A DNA stretch of 64,000 bases from a bacterium SCSIO 12844. Its GTDB lineage: Bacteria > Pseudomonadota > Gammaproteobacteria > Francisellales > Francisellaceae. The stretch's first letter is position 1. Each line of letters starts with the position of its first letter. The notes beneath the pieces were generated by a model. That model was not told where the DNA came from. It made no database searches and worked only from the letters and a program-made list of their open reading frames with translations. Positions 18,879 through 28,192 of this stretch are shown here, one piece after another. Where the stretch lies: NCBI GenBank assembly GCA_024397935.1, contig CP073743.1:682001-746000 (forward strand), in the 5' to 3' direction. Both the position numbers and the translations under genes were made by a program.

Positions 18879-20315
18879 ATTATTAGTTGTTTTATTCGTT
18901 TCTTTATTATCAGGTGATTTTTTGTCTATCATTTTTGAGTTAGGTAGGCTCATTGTATCTTTAGATTTTGATTGATCAGTTTTAGCTGCTAATCCAAGCC
19001 ATTGATTAATACTATATAAATCTTGTGGTGCTAGCGTTCCTGCTTGTTGTTTAAGTGTTAGCATATCATTAATATAAGCATATTTAGATTGAGCATACTC
19101 TTGTTGTGCTTGAAGTAATAATTGTTGTTGGTTTAATAAGTCAACAATTGTGCTGGTACCAACATTATATTGTGCGCGCATTGCTTTAAGTGAGCTTTCA
19201 TTGGCAATAACGGCTTGCTCATATGCAGAAACCTGGCTGATATCAGACATGACGGTTAAATAAGCCTGACGTACTAAGCTTTGTGCATCACGTTCACTTT
19301 GTTTGAGTGTGTATTGTGAAGATTTGAGCGTATATTTACTTTGCTTTAATGTTGCATAGTCACTACCGCCATTAAGTAAGTTCCAAGTGCCAGTAGCAGT
19401 TAAGCTTGCTGTATTGGTTACTTCATCTGGATTTTGTTGATAGCTGTCAGAACGGCTAGCAGTAGCAGTACCAGTGACAGATGGTAAGAAATTGCCCCAA
19501 GCAATATCAATACCTTCTTTTGAAACTTCAGTTAGAAATTGATTTGAGACGATGTTTAGATTTTTTTTCATCGCCGTATCAACCCATTTTTGCATATTAG
19601 TAGGTTCTGGCTTAGCAAATGGGAAATTATTCTTTAATGGCATAACATCGATAATCATAGTACCAGTAATTTGTGCTAATGCTTCATAAGAATTTTCTAA
19701 GTTATTTTTAGCTTGCACGGTATCAGCAACAGATTGTTCATAGTTTGCTTTTGTAGATTGAACATCAGTAATTGCAGCTAATCCAACATCGTATTTTTGT
19801 TGTGTTTGTTTTAATAGTTCAGCATTCCATTGTTGGCTTGCCTGGTTATAGGCAAGATTATCTTCAGCCTGTAAAATATTAAAATAAGCACTGGCAACAT
19901 CAATAATTAAAGTCTGTCTAGCTGTATCATAAGTAATGGCATCAGCTTTAGCCTGATATTGGGCTTGTGAATAGGTAGACCATAAGCCAAAATCAAATAA
20001 TACTTGAGATAAAGTAGCCGTATTTACATTACTAAAATACCATTCTTTTTGACCAGCGGTAGCTTGGTTTGTATAGTTATAATTGAACTGACTAGTAACG
20101 CCAACATTAGGTAATAATGCACCTCGAGCAATACCAACACCTTCTATATTGGCTTTAAATGTTTCAAAAGCTGCTTGATACGTTGCATTATGTTCACTGG
20201 CAATATTATAAACTTGTTTTAAGTTATAATAGTTTTGATCATTACTGTCAGCATAACAAAGTCCAAATGACAGTATCAGTGAACTAGTAACCGTTAATAA
20301 TCGATATCGCATCAT
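18867..20315 (-). CDS. tolC: TolC-family outer membrane efflux channel
   Basis: 482 residues with a signal peptide (MMRYRLLTVTSSLILSFGLCYA) and the internal two-fold repeat of the TolC family. Each half has long coiled-coil helices, with blocks such as VASAYFNILQAEDNLAYNQ in the first half and VRQAYLTVMSDISQVSAYEQA in the second. Trimers form the outer membrane and periplasmic exit duct for type I secretion and RND or MFS efflux pumps. The C-terminal 40 residues are a hydrophilic Lys/Asn/Ser tail. It follows pcm by 17 bases in the same direction, a conserved arrangement, so they are likely co-transcribed. Confidence 0.93.
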   Translation of the reverse strand: MMRYRLLTVTSSLILSFGLCYADSNDQNYYNLKQVYNIASEHNATYQAAFETFKANIEGVGIARGALLPNVGVTSQFNYNYTNQATAGQKEWYFSNVNTATLSQVLFDFGLWSTYSQAQYQAKADAITYDTARQTLIIDVASAYFNILQAEDNLAYNQASQQWNAELLKQTQQKYDVGLAAITDVQSTKANYEQSVADTVQAKNNLENSYEALAQITGTMIIDVMPLKNNFPFAKPEPTNMQKWVDTAMKKNLNIVSNQFLTEVSKEGIDIAWGNFLPSVTGTATASRSDSYQQNPDEVTNTASLTATGTWNLLNGGSDYATLKQSKYTLKSSQYTLKQSERDAQSLVRQAYLTVMSDISQVSAYEQAVIANESSLKAMRAQYNVGTSTIVDLLNQQQLLLQAQQEYAQSKYAYINDMLTLKQQAGTLAPQDLYSINQWLGLAAKTDQSKSKDTMSLPNSKMIDKKSPDNKETNKTTNNTQS

Positions 20316-20332
20316 CGAATGCTCCTTAAAAT

Positions 20333-20992
20333 TTAAAAAGTAAAACGCTCAGGTTGTTTAATTGAATGTAATGGTGGTACAACCGTTTCAAACATTTTTT
20401 TGGTTTCTAACTCTGTATCACTAGTACGAGTAATCAAGGTTGCTTCCATAACATGAGCATCTGCTTGGCCAACAATTACAAATAAGCGTCCACCTATATT
20501 AAGTTTATCACAAAATATTTTTGGCACTTCTGGTGTTGAGCCTGTAATAACGATGACATCATATGTCATTTCATCTTTAAACTCATTGATGACATCGGCT
20601 GTAATTAATTTAACGTTAAATACACCCAGTGATTTTAGCTTATGTTTAGCTTGTGTAATAAATGAACTATGGATATCTACACTAACAACAGATTGTGCTA
20701 ATTTGGCTAGAAGGCCTGTAAAATATCCACTACCAGTACCGATTTCAAGTACGGTTTCAGAAGCGTGAATATTCAGCACTTCTAAAATTTTAGCTTCAAT
20801 CATTGGTTTTAGCATACACTCATTAAAATCCAAAGGGATACTAAAATCGCCATAAGCAGACTCTTTGAAGCGTTCTGGAACAAATTTCTCACGTGGTAAA
20901 TCATAAAAAGCATTTAAAATACGTTGATCATTAACGCCCCAAGTTCGTATCTGTTGCTTGATCATGTTCATTTTGGCTGTATTGTTATTCAT
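20333..20992 (-). CDS. pcm: Protein-L-isoaspartate O-methyltransferase-like protein
   Basis: 219 residues. It has the PIMT N-terminal stretch DLPREKFVPERFKESAYGD and the SAM-binding motif VLEIGTGSGYFTGLLA, with ITADVINEF as a later cofactor-binding strand. True PIMT repairs isoaspartyl residues. The copies beside tolC in gammaproteobacteria are often somewhat divergent, so the methyl acceptor is not certain. It lies immediately upstream of tolC on the same strand. The canonical PIMT substrate-loop motif is less clear than in E. coli Pcm, hence moderate certainty about function. Confidence 0.85.
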   Translation of the reverse strand: MNNNTAKMNMIKQQIRTWGVNDQRILNAFYDLPREKFVPERFKESAYGDFSIPLDFNECMLKPMIEAKILEVLNIHASETVLEIGTGSGYFTGLLAKLAQSVVSVDIHSSFITQAKHKLKSLGVFNVKLITADVINEFKDEMTYDVIVITGSTPEVPKIFCDKLNIGGRLFVIVGQADAHVMEATLITRTSDTELETKKMFETVVPPLHSIKQPERFTF

Positions 20993-21091
20993 AAGTAGGC
21001 TATCAACTCATAAAATCTTAGCTTTTTCAATAGCTGAAATTTTAGCATACTCAAATTTATGCGCTATTAAAATTTACATTTATCTAAGTAA

Positions 21092-21209
21092 TTATGCACT
21101 TAACTTTTGTGCTTTGCTAAATTTCTTTTCAGCTATTTTGCGTTTTAATGGTGATAGTTGATCAAAAAAGGTAATGCCATTTAAATGATCAGTTTCATGT
21201 TGAATACAA
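21092..21209 (+). repeat. Direct repeat, left copy (def 3' end)
   Basis: Left member of a 118-bp direct repeat whose right copy is 24688-24805. The two flank a 3.5-kb segment with two exported-protein genes, as expected for an integration or recombination junction. Confidence 0.85.
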
Positions 21210-21247
21210 CATGCGCTGCAGTTTACTTCAAATTCCTTTATATCAAC
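21092..21247 (-). pseudogene. Fragment of the def 3' end (duplicate)
   Basis: The 118 bases at 21092-21209 match 24688-24805, the 3' end of the intact def gene, with only four mismatches by eye. This includes the [11 protein letters not shown] zinc motif and the stop codon. Identity starts exactly at the stop codon. Upstream of the match the frame stays open for 13 more codons and still looks deformylase-like (KEFEV...CCIQHE) but has diverged and lost residues; then comes a stop. No start codon or N-terminal domain exists. Together with the intact def it brackets two exported-protein genes. Confidence 0.85.
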
Positions 21248-21380
21248 TTAGATTTTTATTTTTTATCTAAGTGTAAAATGTGTGTTATTTAATATAGCGT
21301 GTTTTGAGGCAACTGCCGACTAAATTAATATTGTATTTGGTTAAATTTGCTGCCTAAAGCCATAAAAAAAAGGATGTATT

Positions 21381-23507
21381 ATGGACACTATACGATATGG
21401 GGTTATCCTCTCAATTTTTATATTTGTATTTCAGATATTTTTGTTTACACAGTCATATTCGAAAACATCAACTGTGCTAACAGTAGAAGCTTTGCAAAAA
21501 TATCAAAATTCCATGCATGTATTAAAAGATTATCACTATTGTGTTTCTAAAAATGCTCAGTGTGGAAGATTGGTAAAGCCAGGGTCTTCTAATATTATTG
21601 AATGTGGTACTTGTAATACAGGGTTAAGCTGTGTAAGTAACCGCTGTGAAGCAGTATGTCAATCAGAACAATTCGCTCCACCAACGGATAATTTATTACT
21701 GCATATGCCAATAATTATTAATGATGATGATCTAAGCTTAAATGATAATTGGATAAAGGTAACTGCTATTGACAGTAACGATTTTGTATCTCGTACAGAT
21801 TTTTCAAATAAAATGATAAAAGTTATTTTTCAAAATAACCAAAATTCTAATCAATCTTCATGGTTTTTTAGAATGATACCTTTTGAAAAGCCAGGTGAAA
21901 AGCTTACTGAGGAGACATACTCTTATACAGTAATGGCGTCAAAATATATAACAGTACTAGAGGGTTCTAATAGACTAGCTTTAACTATTATAAGTAAAAA
22001 AAATAAATTTTATACTTTAAAAGCATCATCGACTAAACTAAAGTCCAAAAGTTGTAATGCAGTTGAGATTTTGGTCACAAAAGACCGTATTGATTTATTT
22101 GTTAATAATGTAAAATATACGGTTTATGCCAATAAAGGTGATGAATTTTATACTAATTTAGAAGAATTAACTATCGGGCCGTATACTGGTAAATTGTGGT
22201 CTATTAGAATGTACGACCGTCTACTAACAGCTGAAGAAACTAAAAGCCTTGCTGCTAGATGTCTTAATAGCCCCTCAAATTCACCATATCAAGAAGGTTA
22301 CTCCAATTTTTTATGTGGTGCATATGTTTGTTTGTGGTGGCCAAAAGATAGTGATTTAGAGCCAAATGAGCAACCAATTCCTTTAAGCCAGTATCAATAT
22401 TACCTAAAGGAGCAAGATGAGGTATTTGAGCGTAATGTACTACGTTCTGGAATGTATTTACATGGTGATGTATGTGGTTTTATGAAATGGAGTAATGAAA
22501 CAGCTGGGCGTAATTTAGTATTAAGTTATGGTATAAGAAGAAATTTCGTTAAAAAGTTTAGCGAATCAAAACCGATTAACCAATATTGGTTGCATGAAAA
22601 TTTCCATTCATTCCAAGGGCAATTAAAAGCATATAGTGGTAAACGGGGCAATAAATTTCTTCTTGAATCTACGGCATCTTGGGCTCCAGATGCTATTATA
22701 GGCGGTCTTCCAGAAGCGTATGATACATTGCTCGGCTATTATACGTTGGTTCCCCATCTGCCGTTATGGTCTACCCAAAGTTCTCCAATTGATGAAAGTA
22801 TAGATAGTCGTTTTAAAGGTGGCCACCAATATGGTGCATTTATATTTTTTGCATATATAACACGATATGTATTAAATGATCGTTTTATTGGTGATGTTTT
22901 TAATGATACTCGAGCCAAGTCAGAACCAATTGCAGCTGTTAAAGATATCCTAGCTAAATCAGGAAATGATTTGAAGCAAGTGTTTGCTGATTTTGCAGCT
23001 AAAACTATCAACTATGATTATTCATTTAGTGACTCATACGTTAAATCTGAGCTAGGGTCATGTAAAAGGATGTATAAAGGTGATGAAAATTATGACCCTG
23101 CAACATGTATACAAGATAGTCCAAAAATTATTGCATATCTTGATGATAATGGTACGAATGGAGATTGGGTTGAAGTTCCACCACAGTATAAGATTGGTTC
23201 TTGGGCATATAATACTTACGAAATTGATTCCCCAATGAGTCAAAATTTTGACATAGGAGTATCTGTTGATGCCAATAATCCGGCTTACACCGAAATGCAA
23301 GCTAGGATAGTTATACATGATTTGACAAATGATACTTATAAGTATATAGCATTTCCTGCGATGCGAGCTGGTGTTGAGAAAACTATTCAATTCAACACAC
23401 CAGAGAATTCAATAGTATTTTTGGTCGTGGCAAGTACTCCTGATCATTTTTCTGGATTTGATAGTTACAGCTATCGTTATAAAGTGAAAAAGATGAACTC
23501 CATTTGA
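21381..23507 (+). CDS. Exported HEXXH metallopeptidase-like protein
   Basis: 708 residues with an N-terminal signal peptide, then a short Cys-rich segment (six or more Cys between about residues 50 and 95) and a beta-rich region that may be a lectin/LamG-like domain. The central motif is HENFHSFQ at His405-Glu406-His409, followed 20 residues later by Glu429 in LLESTASW. This is the arrangement of gluzincin zinc metalloproteases. The C-terminal 150 residues look like a beta-sandwich. A related protein begins at 63398. It and the next gene are flanked by the def repeat. Substrate unknown; I infer a secreted zinc hydrolase. Confidence 0.7.
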   Translation: MDTIRYGVILSIFIFVFQIFLFTQSYSKTSTVLTVEALQKYQNSMHVLKDYHYCVSKNAQCGRLVKPGSSNIIECGTCNTGLSCVSNRCEAVCQSEQFAPPTDNLLLHMPIIINDDDLSLNDNWIKVTAIDSNDFVSRTDFSNKMIKVIFQNNQNSNQSSWFFRMIPFEKPGEKLTEETYSYTVMASKYITVLEGSNRLALTIISKKNKFYTLKASSTKLKSKSCNAVEILVTKDRIDLFVNNVKYTVYANKGDEFYTNLEELTIGPYTGKLWSIRMYDRLLTAEETKSLAARCLNSPSNSPYQEGYSNFLCGAYVCLWWPKDSDLEPNEQPIPLSQYQYYLKEQDEVFERNVLRSGMYLHGDVCGFMKWSNETAGRNLVLSYGIRRNFVKKFSESKPINQYWLHENFHSFQGQLKAYSGKRGNKFLLESTASWAPDAIIGGLPEAYDTLLGYYTLVPHLPLWSTQSSPIDESIDSRFKGGHQYGAFIFFAYITRYVLNDRFIGDVFNDTRAKSEPIAAVKDILAKSGNDLKQVFADFAAKTINYDYSFSDSYVKSELGSCKRMYKGDENYDPATCIQDSPKIIAYLDDNGTNGDWVEVPPQYKIGSWAYNTYEIDSPMSQNFDIGVSVDANNPAYTEMQARIVIHDLTNDTYKYIAFPAMRAGVEKTIQFNTPENSIVFLVVASTPDHFSGFDSYSYRYKVKKMNSI

Positions 23508-23551
23508 TCTTAAGTTAAAAGAAAAATTGGATGTTAGACAAGGAGAAAGTT

Positions 23552-24655
23552 ATGGATATCAGATATATGAGTGCTTTGAAAATGTATATTATTCAACTGC
23601 TTTTAGCTATGTGTTTGTTATTAGCGTATGATGTAAGTTTTTCAGCTTATTCTTTAAAAAGTGAGGTAAAAAAAATCAATGTATTTGTTTTAGCCGGCCA
23701 ATCTAATATGGAAGGTTATGCACAAAAAATACAATTAGAAAAACTACTATGTGCAGTTGATGAGTTTGAAATTGAGGGTAATGACTGCTATTTAGGAGAG
23801 GATGAAACTACGCGTTTATTTAAAACTATTACAGATTATTATATGGTAGATGGTGTACCAAAATATAAATATGATAAACAACTTACTGATAATGAAGCTA
23901 ATAATATTCTAAATATGTATAACAATCTTTATTTTAGGAAAGATCTACTAAATGATTCTAATCGGGTAAAGATAATATCAATTAATTATGTTCGAAATGA
24001 TGATGCGCTTCAACTTAGATCTATAAAATCAGGCGATTTATCAGTTGGATATGGCTATGCAAATAAATCAGCTAAATATGGTCCAGAGCTATTAATCGGT
24101 AAAGTTTTAGCAAAGAATATGGATGTTAATGATGGAGATATAGTTTTGATAAAACTCGTTCAAGGTGGTTCAGATCTTTACCAGCAATGGAGAAGTCCTT
24201 CGATGGAAAAAAGACTTCCGCCATCAACTAAAGAATCTCTTTATCCTAAGCTTATAGACTGGGTAAAGAATATTGAAAGTAACATTAGCGACTATTTTCC
24301 AGAGTATCAAGATATGGATTTAGATGTGAATATAAGGGGGTTTTTTTGGTTTCAAGGATTTAATGATATGTTTAATAATGATTATGTTATGACTTATCGC
24401 GATAATTTAATTGATTTTTTATTAGATCTACGTGCAGATTTGAGCTTAAATCGATTGCCAATCGTTATTGCTTCTGATGCCAATAATAGCATAAATGGAT
24501 TGATTATTCAGCAAGCTCAGAAGACAGATGCACAGATATTGCTTGCGACGAACTATACTAATACTAGAGATTTATCAGCATATTATCATTATGATTCCGC
24601 GTCACCTATTATCATAGGTTTTCGCTTGGGTCAGGAGATGTTAAAATTAATTTGA
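23552..24655 (+). CDS. Exported SGNH esterase of the sialate O-acetylesterase (CE6-like) type
   Basis: 367 residues from ATG 23552, which has AAGGAG ten bases upstream; ATG 23531 lies before that site. A signal peptide is followed by VFVLAGQSNMEGY with the nucleophile Ser51. WFQGFND is in the position of the family's conserved Gln block, and His346 with Asp348 lie in YYHYDSASPIIIGFRLG near the end. This family removes O-acetyl groups from sugars such as sialic acid or xylan. It starts 44 bases after the metalloprotease-like gene, so the two are probably one transcript. Their pairing suggests secreted glycoprotein degradation, which is inference. Confidence 0.78.
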   Translation: MDIRYMSALKMYIIQLLLAMCLLLAYDVSFSAYSLKSEVKKINVFVLAGQSNMEGYAQKIQLEKLLCAVDEFEIEGNDCYLGEDETTRLFKTITDYYMVDGVPKYKYDKQLTDNEANNILNMYNNLYFRKDLLNDSNRVKIISINYVRNDDALQLRSIKSGDLSVGYGYANKSAKYGPELLIGKVLAKNMDVNDGDIVLIKLVQGGSDLYQQWRSPSMEKRLPPSTKESLYPKLIDWVKNIESNISDYFPEYQDMDLDVNIRGFFWFQGFNDMFNNDYVMTYRDNLIDFLLDLRADLSLNRLPIVIASDANNSINGLIIQQAQKTDAQILLATNYTNTRDLSAYYHYDSASPIIIGFRLGQEMLKLI

Positions 24656-24687
24656 TTTAGTCGTTCTTAAATAAGAGTGACTGAGAT

Positions 24688-24805
24688 TTATGCACTTAAC
24701 TTTTGTGCTTTGCTAAATTTTTTTTCAGCCATTTTGCGTTTTAATGGTGATAGGTGGTCAAAAAAGGTAATGCCATTTAAATGATCAGTTTCATGTTGAA
24801 TACAA
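24688..24805 (+). repeat. Direct repeat, right copy (def 3' end)
   Basis: Right member of the 118-bp repeat, here forming the actual end of the intact def gene. It pairs with 21092-21209. Confidence 0.85.
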
Positions 24806-25194
24806 ATACCTTTTAATCCATCAGCTTCTAATTCAAAAGATTTGCCTGTCTCATCATAGGCTTTTACTTTGATTTTTTCAGCACGGTTAACTTTAACAAA
24901 TACTCCAGGAAATGATAAACAGCCTTCTTCAAATAACGTACTACCATGGCTTTCAATAATTTCAGGGTTAATAAAACACATAGCCTTAGAGCGATCTTCA
25001 GATAAATCCATAACAAATATTCGTGCATTAATACCAACTTGAGTTGCAGCAAGGCCTATACCTTTAGTGTGGTACATCGTTTCAAACATATTTTTAATCG
25101 TTTCACTTAAACTTTCAATTTGTTCGATATTAACGTTATCAACTTTCTTTTTTAAAAATGGGTTAGGGTACTTTAAAACCTCAAGTAATGCCAT
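24688..25194 (-). CDS. def: Peptide deformylase
   Basis: 168 residues, full length. The three family motifs are present: GIGLAATQVG, EEGCLSFPG with the metal-binding Cys, and QHETDHLNG with the two metal-binding His and the catalytic Glu. It removes the formyl group from nascent proteins. No fmt gene follows, unlike many bacteria where def-fmt are paired. Instead, two exported-protein genes on the opposite strand lie directly beyond its stop, and beyond them a second copy of its 3' end. Its own 3' end may thus be a replaced copy. Confidence 0.96.
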   Translation of the reverse strand: MALLEVLKYPNPFLKKKVDNVNIEQIESLSETIKNMFETMYHTKGIGLAATQVGINARIFVMDLSEDRSKAMCFINPEIIESHGSTLFEEGCLSFPGVFVKVNRAEKIKVKAYDETGKSFELEADGLKGICIQHETDHLNGITFFDHLSPLKRKMAEKKFSKAQKLSA

Positions 25195-25421
25195 GATAAT
25201 TATCTACCTTTTAAGAGTCATCTTTTGATTTTAATTAAAGTTATTAAACTATTATAATTTCGCTCAATTTTATCATTTTAGCTATATAAAGTATAGCCTG
25301 GTGTTTATTTAGGTAAGATTTGTTATGGATGATTATGAAGTGGGTATGAAATTTTTATTAAAAATATAACTTAAAAATCCTTATATTTGTCTAAACTTAA
25401 TAGTAAAGCCTAAATAATCTG

Positions 25422-27230
25422 GTGGGTTGTGTGTATATATTTGAACAGGTATTTATTTATCTTTTGGCAGCAGTGATTGCAGTACCTTTAGCTAAACGGC
25501 TTGGTTTGGGGTCATTATTAGGTTATTTAATTGCAGGCATTATTATTGGCCCATTAATTGGCTTTGTTACTGATAATTTAGATGGTGTTAAGCATTTCGC
25601 AGAATTTGGTGTTATCTTAATGCTTTTTATTATCGGTCTTGAGCTTAAACCAAGTGTTTTATGGCAGATGAGAAAGCAATTATTAGGTTTAGGTGGACTA
25701 CAGATTATTCTATCTACAATTGCATTAGCGATTGTTGCATTATTATGGGGCTTTCATTGGAATCAAGCCTTAACAATTGGTCTTATTTTATCACTATCTT
25801 CAACAGCAATTGTCTTACAGATTCTACAAGAGAAAGGTTGGCTTAAAACAAAAGCAGGTCAAAGTTCACTTGCCGTATTATTAAGTCAAGATATTGCAAT
25901 TATTCCTATTTTTGCATTATTACCGCTATTAGCATTAGGAGATTTTAGCCACCTTGCAAATGGACATCAGTCATTAATTAAATTACCTGGTTGGATGCAG
26001 GCCTTACTTATTTTAGGTGTTATTTTAGGAATTATTTTAATCGGTCGTTTTTTGATTAGGCCATTATTTCGCTATATTGTACACCTTAGAATGTTAGAGA
26101 TTTTTACAGCATTTACTTTATTACTTGTTGTTGGTATAGCATTATTAATGAATAACTTGGGTCTCTCTCCTGCATTAGGTACATTCCTTGCTGGTGTTGT
26201 TTTGTCCGATAGTGAATATCGCCATGAAATAGAAAGCCAAATTATGCCATTTAAAGGGATGCTGATGGGCTTATTCTTTATTTCAATTGGCGCAAGTATT
26301 AATTTTATGTTGTTAATCAATGATTTGTCGACAATTATTATTTGGGCTGTGATATTAGTGGTTGTTAAGTTTTTAATTCTTGCACTATTGGCAAAGCTAT
26401 TTAAATTAGGCAGTGGGGATTTTTGGTTATTTAGTTTGGGATTAGCTCAAGCTGGTGAGTTTGGCTTTGTATTATTTGCATTTGCAGATATTTCACATAT
26501 TTTAGATGATCAAGTTGCAGATATGTTTGTATTAGCAGTTACTTTATCTATGATGCTTACGCCATTATTATTTATTTTATTTGAGCGAGTAATCCAACCA
26601 AAAATTGCTTATAAAATGCACCATAATAATCTTAACCATAAAGAATATGCGGTTGTTGCTGGTATTGGTAGATTTGGGCAAGTAATTACACGTCTGTTAA
26701 ATGGTAATGATTATCTAACATCGGTTGTTGATCATAATGCTGCGTTAATTGAACAATTTAATAAATATGGTGGGCAAGGCTATTATGGTAGTGCATTAAG
26801 TCTTGAATTATTAGAGCAAGCAGGTATCAAATCAGCTAAGTTATTTGTTGCAGCAATTAATGACCGTCGAGTACAAGTTGAATTAGTTAAGTTAATTAAG
26901 CATCACTATCCTTATAAACGTGTTATTGCGCGTGCCATTGATCGACACCATGTCTATGAGTTAGAAGAAGCAGGTGCTGATTATATAGTTAGAGAAACAT
27001 TTGAAGCAGCGATTGAGGCAGGTTACCAATCATTATTATTTTTAGGTGAAAAACCAGATAGAGCAAAATTAAGAAAAAGTCTATTTAAAGCGTATGACTT
27101 ACGCTTAGTTAATGAGCTTAAACTAAAATGGCAGAAAAAGAATCAAGACAAAGCGTATGTTGATCCACAGACATCAATGATTAATGAGTTAGAAATTATT
27201 CTTAAAAAAGAAGTAAAAAAAAATAAGTAA
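25422..27230 (+). CDS. CPA2-family cation:proton antiporter, KefB/KefC-like
   Basis: About 602 residues. The first 400 form 12-13 membrane segments with blocks typical of the family (FGVILMLFIIGLELKP, LSLSSTAIVLQILQEKG, LSPALGTFLAGVVLSDSEYRH). They are followed by a cytosolic RCK/TrkA-N domain with the nucleotide-binding GIGRFGQVITRLL. Such proteins exchange K+ for H+ and are gated by nucleotides or glutathione adducts. The start is uncertain: a GTG at 25422 or one at 25431. No KefF/KefG-type ancillary gene is adjacent. It stands alone. Confidence 0.9.
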   Translation: MGCVYIFEQVFIYLLAAVIAVPLAKRLGLGSLLGYLIAGIIIGPLIGFVTDNLDGVKHFAEFGVILMLFIIGLELKPSVLWQMRKQLLGLGGLQIILSTIALAIVALLWGFHWNQALTIGLILSLSSTAIVLQILQEKGWLKTKAGQSSLAVLLSQDIAIIPIFALLPLLALGDFSHLANGHQSLIKLPGWMQALLILGVILGIILIGRFLIRPLFRYIVHLRMLEIFTAFTLLLVVGIALLMNNLGLSPALGTFLAGVVLSDSEYRHEIESQIMPFKGMLMGLFFISIGASINFMLLINDLSTIIIWAVILVVVKFLILALLAKLFKLGSGDFWLFSLGLAQAGEFGFVLFAFADISHILDDQVADMFVLAVTLSMMLTPLLFILFERVIQPKIAYKMHHNNLNHKEYAVVAGIGRFGQVITRLLNGNDYLTSVVDHNAALIEQFNKYGGQGYYGSALSLELLEQAGIKSAKLFVAAINDRRVQVELVKLIKHHYPYKRVIARAIDRHHVYELEEAGADYIVRETFEAAIEAGYQSLLFLGEKPDRAKLRKSLFKAYDLRLVNELKLKWQKKNQDKAYVDPQTSMINELEIILKKEVKKNK

Positions 27231-27346
27231 GCTATTAATATGGCTTTTATCCATTGCTAATCAAGTAAGATTAGGTATCATATAAAGCAATTTTATATTA
27301 GTTGATATTAAACTATCACAAAAATGATCTGTTTTAGGATGAAATA

Positions 27347-28090
27347 ATGGCAATTAAAGCATTTGATTTAGAGCTAGTGAGCGCTAAAATGATTACACCA
27401 AATGTTAAGCATTTAGTGTTAAAACGAGTCGATGGTGAAGCATTTGAATTTACCGCAGGGCAATTTATTACGTTTTTATTTGATTGTGGACAAGCAAAGC
27501 CCAAAAGAAGAAGTTATTCAATCGCAAGTATGCCAAAAGAGAATAATAATCCATATGAAATTGAAATAGCAGTTTCCTATGTTGAAGGTGGTATTGCAAC
27601 TAAGAATTTATTTGAAATGCAACCAGGTGATCAATTTAGCGCAACAGGCCCTGCAGGTAGGCTGGTTTTACGAGATGAGTCTGTGAAACGATTGATTTTA
27701 GTAGGTACAGGAACTGGAATTGCACCTTATCGAGCGATGCTACCTGAATTAGCAGATAAAGTAACGAAAGCCAATATTCAAGTCGAAGTTTTATTAGGTG
27801 TTCAGTATCGTAAAGATGCATTATATGCTGAAGATTTTTTACAATTCGCTCATTTTTATAACAATATCAAATTTACTGCCTGTTTAAGTAGAGAACCTGA
27901 AGGCTTAGAAAATCATGAACATCAAGGCTATGTTCAAAGTAAGTTTGATCAATTAGCTCTAAACCCGCTAGAAGATGTCGTTTATCTTTGCGGTAATCCT
28001 GATATGATTGATCAGGCTTATGAGTTATTGAAAGATAAAGGCTTCGATATTAAAAATGTACGTAGAGAAAAATATATTTCTTCAAATTAA
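27347..28090 (+). CDS. FAD-dependent NAD(P)H oxidoreductase of the ferredoxin reductase type
   Basis: 247 residues. The FAD-binding site RRSYSIASMP lies in the N-terminal barrel. The NAD(P) domain shows GTGTGIAPYRAML, and YLCGNPDMIDQAYELLKDKG is near the C-terminus. The length and blocks fit Fpr-like ferredoxin/flavodoxin-NADP reductases. No [2Fe-2S] domain is present, so it must pass electrons to a separate carrier such as a ferredoxin or flavodoxin. It stands alone between the antiporter and the fimV-like gene. Whether the partner is ferredoxin, flavodoxin or free flavin cannot be told. Confidence 0.85.
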   Translation: MAIKAFDLELVSAKMITPNVKHLVLKRVDGEAFEFTAGQFITFLFDCGQAKPKRRSYSIASMPKENNNPYEIEIAVSYVEGGIATKNLFEMQPGDQFSATGPAGRLVLRDESVKRLILVGTGTGIAPYRAMLPELADKVTKANIQVEVLLGVQYRKDALYAEDFLQFAHFYNNIKFTACLSREPEGLENHEHQGYVQSKFDQLALNPLEDVVYLCGNPDMIDQAYELLKDKGFDIKNVRREKYISSN

Positions 28091-28192
28091 TGCATCAGCC
28101 AGTGGGAAATACCATTAAGATTTAGTAAACTGGATAGTTAATTAAAAGAAGTTTCAAAAATGGAAAGACTTACTAATTAAGGAGTAAGCCCT

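Noticed and set aside
20958-21161. Open frame on the plus strand across the pcm/def-fragment gap
   Set aside because: It overlaps the pcm start and the def fragment on the opposite strand and has no ribosome site or protein-like composition.
21092-21247. Second functional peptide deformylase
   Set aside because: Only the last third is present, with no start codon and a stop just upstream, so it is a fragment.
27091-27103. Perfect CGTA-N5-TACG inside the KefB/C-like gene
   Set aside because: It lies deep in a coding sequence, is not followed by AT, and has no start codon downstream. I treat it as a chance match, useful as a measure of background.
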